Shown here piece by piece: positions 13,018 through 14,636 of a DNA stretch of 14,636 nt (within the stretch, counting starts at the first letter, position 1; the number at the start of each line of letters is the position of its first letter). The translations under genes were made by a program, and so were the position numbers. Source of the stretch: Bacteroidales bacterium (GTDB taxonomy: Bacteria > Bacteroidota > Bacteroidia > Bacteroidales > Muribaculaceae); contig SFFL01000036.1 of NCBI GenBank assembly GCA_004557825.1, positions 1 to 14,636 of the forward strand, given 5' to 3'. Below the pieces are notes generated by a model. The model worked only from the letters and a program-made list of their open reading frames with translations, was not told the origin of the DNA and ran no database searches.

Positions 13018-14636
13018 ATGTTCTGTTCCAAAAAATTTTTCGTTCTTCTTGCCGTCGCCATCGCCTCGGCCGTGAGCGCCGACACCGCCTGCGCCGCCCG
13101 GAAGAAAAGCGCTGATGCCCCTCTATACAAAGACGCATCCGCCCCGGTGGAAGCGCGGGTGGAAGATCTGCTTTCGAGGATGACTCTTGAGGAAAAAGTG
13201 ATGCAGACGAGCCTCGATGTGCTCGGCCGCAACGCCAACGAAAACAACCTCGGCGAAGTGACGGAGCGTCTGCCGGCCGAAATCGGCACACTTATTTTTT
13301 GCGAATGGAATCCCGCGCTGCGCGATGCTATGATGCACCGCGCTATGGAGGAGTCGCGGCTCGGCATACCGGTGCTCTGCGGCTTCGATGTGATTCACGG
13401 TTTCCGCACCATTTACCCTATCTCTATCGCGCAGGCCTGCAGCTGGAACACACCGCTGGTGCGCGAGGCTACCGCAATGGCGGCTCGCGAGGCAAGGAGC
13501 GCAGGGGTCGACTGGACCTTCTCGCCGATGATTGATGTGTGCCGCGACCCTCGCTGGGGGCGTGTAGCCGAAGGCTATGGTGAAGATCCGTATGTCAACT
13601 CCGAATTTTGCCGCGCCTCGGTGAAGGGGTATCAGGGCGATTCGCTCGCCCCCGGCTCGGTGGCTGCCTGCCTGAAACACTATGTGGGATACGGTGCATC
13701 GGTCGGCGGCCGCGACTATGTCACATCCGACGTGTCAGACCAGACCCTCTGGGACACCTATCTTCCACCCTATAAAGCAGGTATCGATGCCGGAGCCGCC
13801 ACGGTGATGAGTTCGTTCAACGATATCAACGGCGTGCCAGGCACCGCCAACCACCGCACCCTCACCGAGATTCTCAAGGAGCGCTGGCAGTTTCCCGGAT
13901 TCGTGGTGGCCGACTGGGATGCCGTGGCGCAGCTTATTGCGCAGGGATTTGCCGAAGACCTCCCCGATGCCGCCGCAAAGGCCATCAACGCCGGTCTGGA
14001 TGTGGACATGAGCAGTCACGCCTTCGACCGCAATCTGGCCGAACTGGTGAAAAACGGCACGGTGCCCCTCTCGCGGCTCGACGATGCCGTGCGCCGCATC
14101 CTGCGCGTGAAATTCAAGTTGGGGCTGTTCGACTCCCCTTATACCTCCGACCCGTCGCCAAAGTTTCTCGCGGAGGAATCGCTCGACATTGCCCGCAGGC
14201 TCGCCGTCGAGTCGATGGTTCTGCTGAAGAACGACACCGTAGGCACGGCTCCACTGCTTCCGCTCAATCCTAAGGTCATCAGGAAGATCGCCGTAATCGG
14301 CCCGGTGGCCGACCGCGGCGACGTGCTTCTGGGTTGGTGGCACGCCCACGGCATTGCCTCGGAGGTGACCACGCTGCTGCAAGGAATCCGCGGTGAATTT
14401 CCTGATGCGCAAGTCGAATTTGTAGAGGGAGGAAAGACCGACGGCACCGACCGTACAGGGTTCGACGCCGCTGTCAATACAGCCAAGCAGGCCGATGTGG
14501 CCATTGTCTGCCTGGGTGAGGAGGAGAACTGGAGCGGCGAGAACCACTCCCGTGCCACAATCTCGCTCCCGGCCATCCAGGAGCAGCTTGCCGCATCCGT
14601 AAAAAAAGCCGGCACACCGGTGGTGCTCGTAATTAC
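13018..14636 (+). CDS. GH3 beta-glycosidase (BglX-like), 3' end beyond the window
   Basis: The first 539 residues of a GH3 exo-beta-glycosidase; the usual length is about 750, so roughly 200 residues lie past the right edge. A type I signal peptide (about 1-27, FFVLLAVAIASAVSADTACA) sends it to the periplasm; Cys25 has no lipobox. The TIM-barrel domain shows MTLEEKVMQ (55-63), GFDVIHGFRTIYP (122-134), RDPRWGRVAEGYGEDP (176-191), Lys220-His221 and GGRDYVTSDVS (230-240). The catalytic nucleophile is Asp299 in FVVADWDAV. The second domain has VLLKND (401-406) and the acid/base loop GEEENWSGENHSR (500-512), with Glu503 or Glu508 as candidates. Substrate-binding residues match the BglX beta-glucosidase branch better than the xylosidase branch, but specificity cannot be read from this. 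It is divergent from the HTCS-GH106 operon and probably acts with it on the same glycan. Confidence 0.92.
   Translation, partial: MFCSKKFFVLLAVAIASAVSADTACAARKKSADAPLYKDASAPVEARVEDLLSRMTLEEKVMQTSLDVLGRNANENNLGEVTERLPAEIGTLIFCEWNPALRDAMMHRAMEESRLGIPVLCGFDVIHGFRTIYPISIAQACSWNTPLVREATAMAAREARSAGVDWTFSPMIDVCRDPRWGRVAEGYGEDPYVNSEFCRASVKGYQGDSLAPGSVAACLKHYVGYGASVGGRDYVTSDVSDQTLWDTYLPPYKAGIDAGAATVMSSFNDINGVPGTANHRTLTEILKERWQFPGFVVADWDAVAQLIAQGFAEDLPDAAAKAINAGLDVDMSSHAFDRNLAELVKNGTVPLSRLDDAVRRILRVKFKLGLFDSPYTSDPSPKFLAEESLDIARRLAVESMVLLKNDTVGTAPLLPLNPKVIRKIAVIGPVADRGDVLLGWWHAHGIASEVTTLLQGIRGEFPDAQVEFVEGGKTDGTDRTGFDAAVNTAKQADVAIVCLGEEENWSGENHSRATISLPAIQEQLAASVKKAGTPVVLVI

Noticed and set aside
13123..14615. 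Minus-strand frames of 79-270 codons opposite the GH3 gene
   Set aside because: The GH3 frame is open to the window edge with full catalytic motifs; the antisense frames are its shadows.

Overview
The window looks like chromosomal DNA of a gut-type Bacteroidales bacterium, plausibly Muribaculaceae or a close family (inference). Supporting signs are several Bacteroidetes-type promoters (-7 element TAnnTTTG, sometimes with a -33 TTTG), the near absence of Shine-Dalgarno sequences, an ISAon1-type (ISL3 family) transposase pair, a DUF3109 protein, a hybrid two-component system (HTCS) regulator and polysaccharide-type glycoside hydrolases of families GH106 and GH3. Coding regions are GC-rich; intergenic regions are AT-rich.

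Layout. Positions 1-794 (minus) hold an ISAon1-like transposase: an intact orfA (444-794) and the 5' part of orfB, which runs off the left edge and looks frame-disrupted. Its ATG overlaps the stop codon of a small winged-helix protein (791-1099), which has a clear Bacteroidetes promoter and an adjacent inverted repeat. Next come housekeeping genes: dapA (1305-2186, minus), divergent from a cysteine-rich DUF3109 protein (2262-2849, plus), then a probable pepT-miaA operon (2971-5171, plus) behind a near-consensus promoter.

The gap between convergent miaA and the GH106 gene (5172-5289) carries a 24-bp perfect inverted repeat. Each arm is itself a GTAG-headed hairpin, the layout of a REP/inverted-REP pair (BIME).

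The right half is a carbohydrate-use locus. An HTCS sensor-regulator (8561-12721, minus) and a GH106 alpha-L-rhamnosidase-like enzyme (5290-8550, minus) are 10 bp apart and probably form one operon. Divergent from them is a periplasmic GH3 beta-glycosidase (from 13018, plus, cut by the right edge). No SusC/SusD pair is visible. A simple model is that the HTCS senses a rhamnose-containing oligosaccharide or glycoside in the periplasm and controls the GH106 and GH3 enzymes that dismantle it. The HTCS has an unusual 60-residue acidic linker of twelve pentads, encoded by a 15-bp-period tandem repeat, between its kinase and receiver domains; this is the most distinctive feature here.

No tRNA, rRNA, CRISPR array, toxin-antitoxin or phage genes were seen. 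Long open frames opposite dapA, the GH106, the HTCS and the GH3 are antisense shadows of GC-rich genes.
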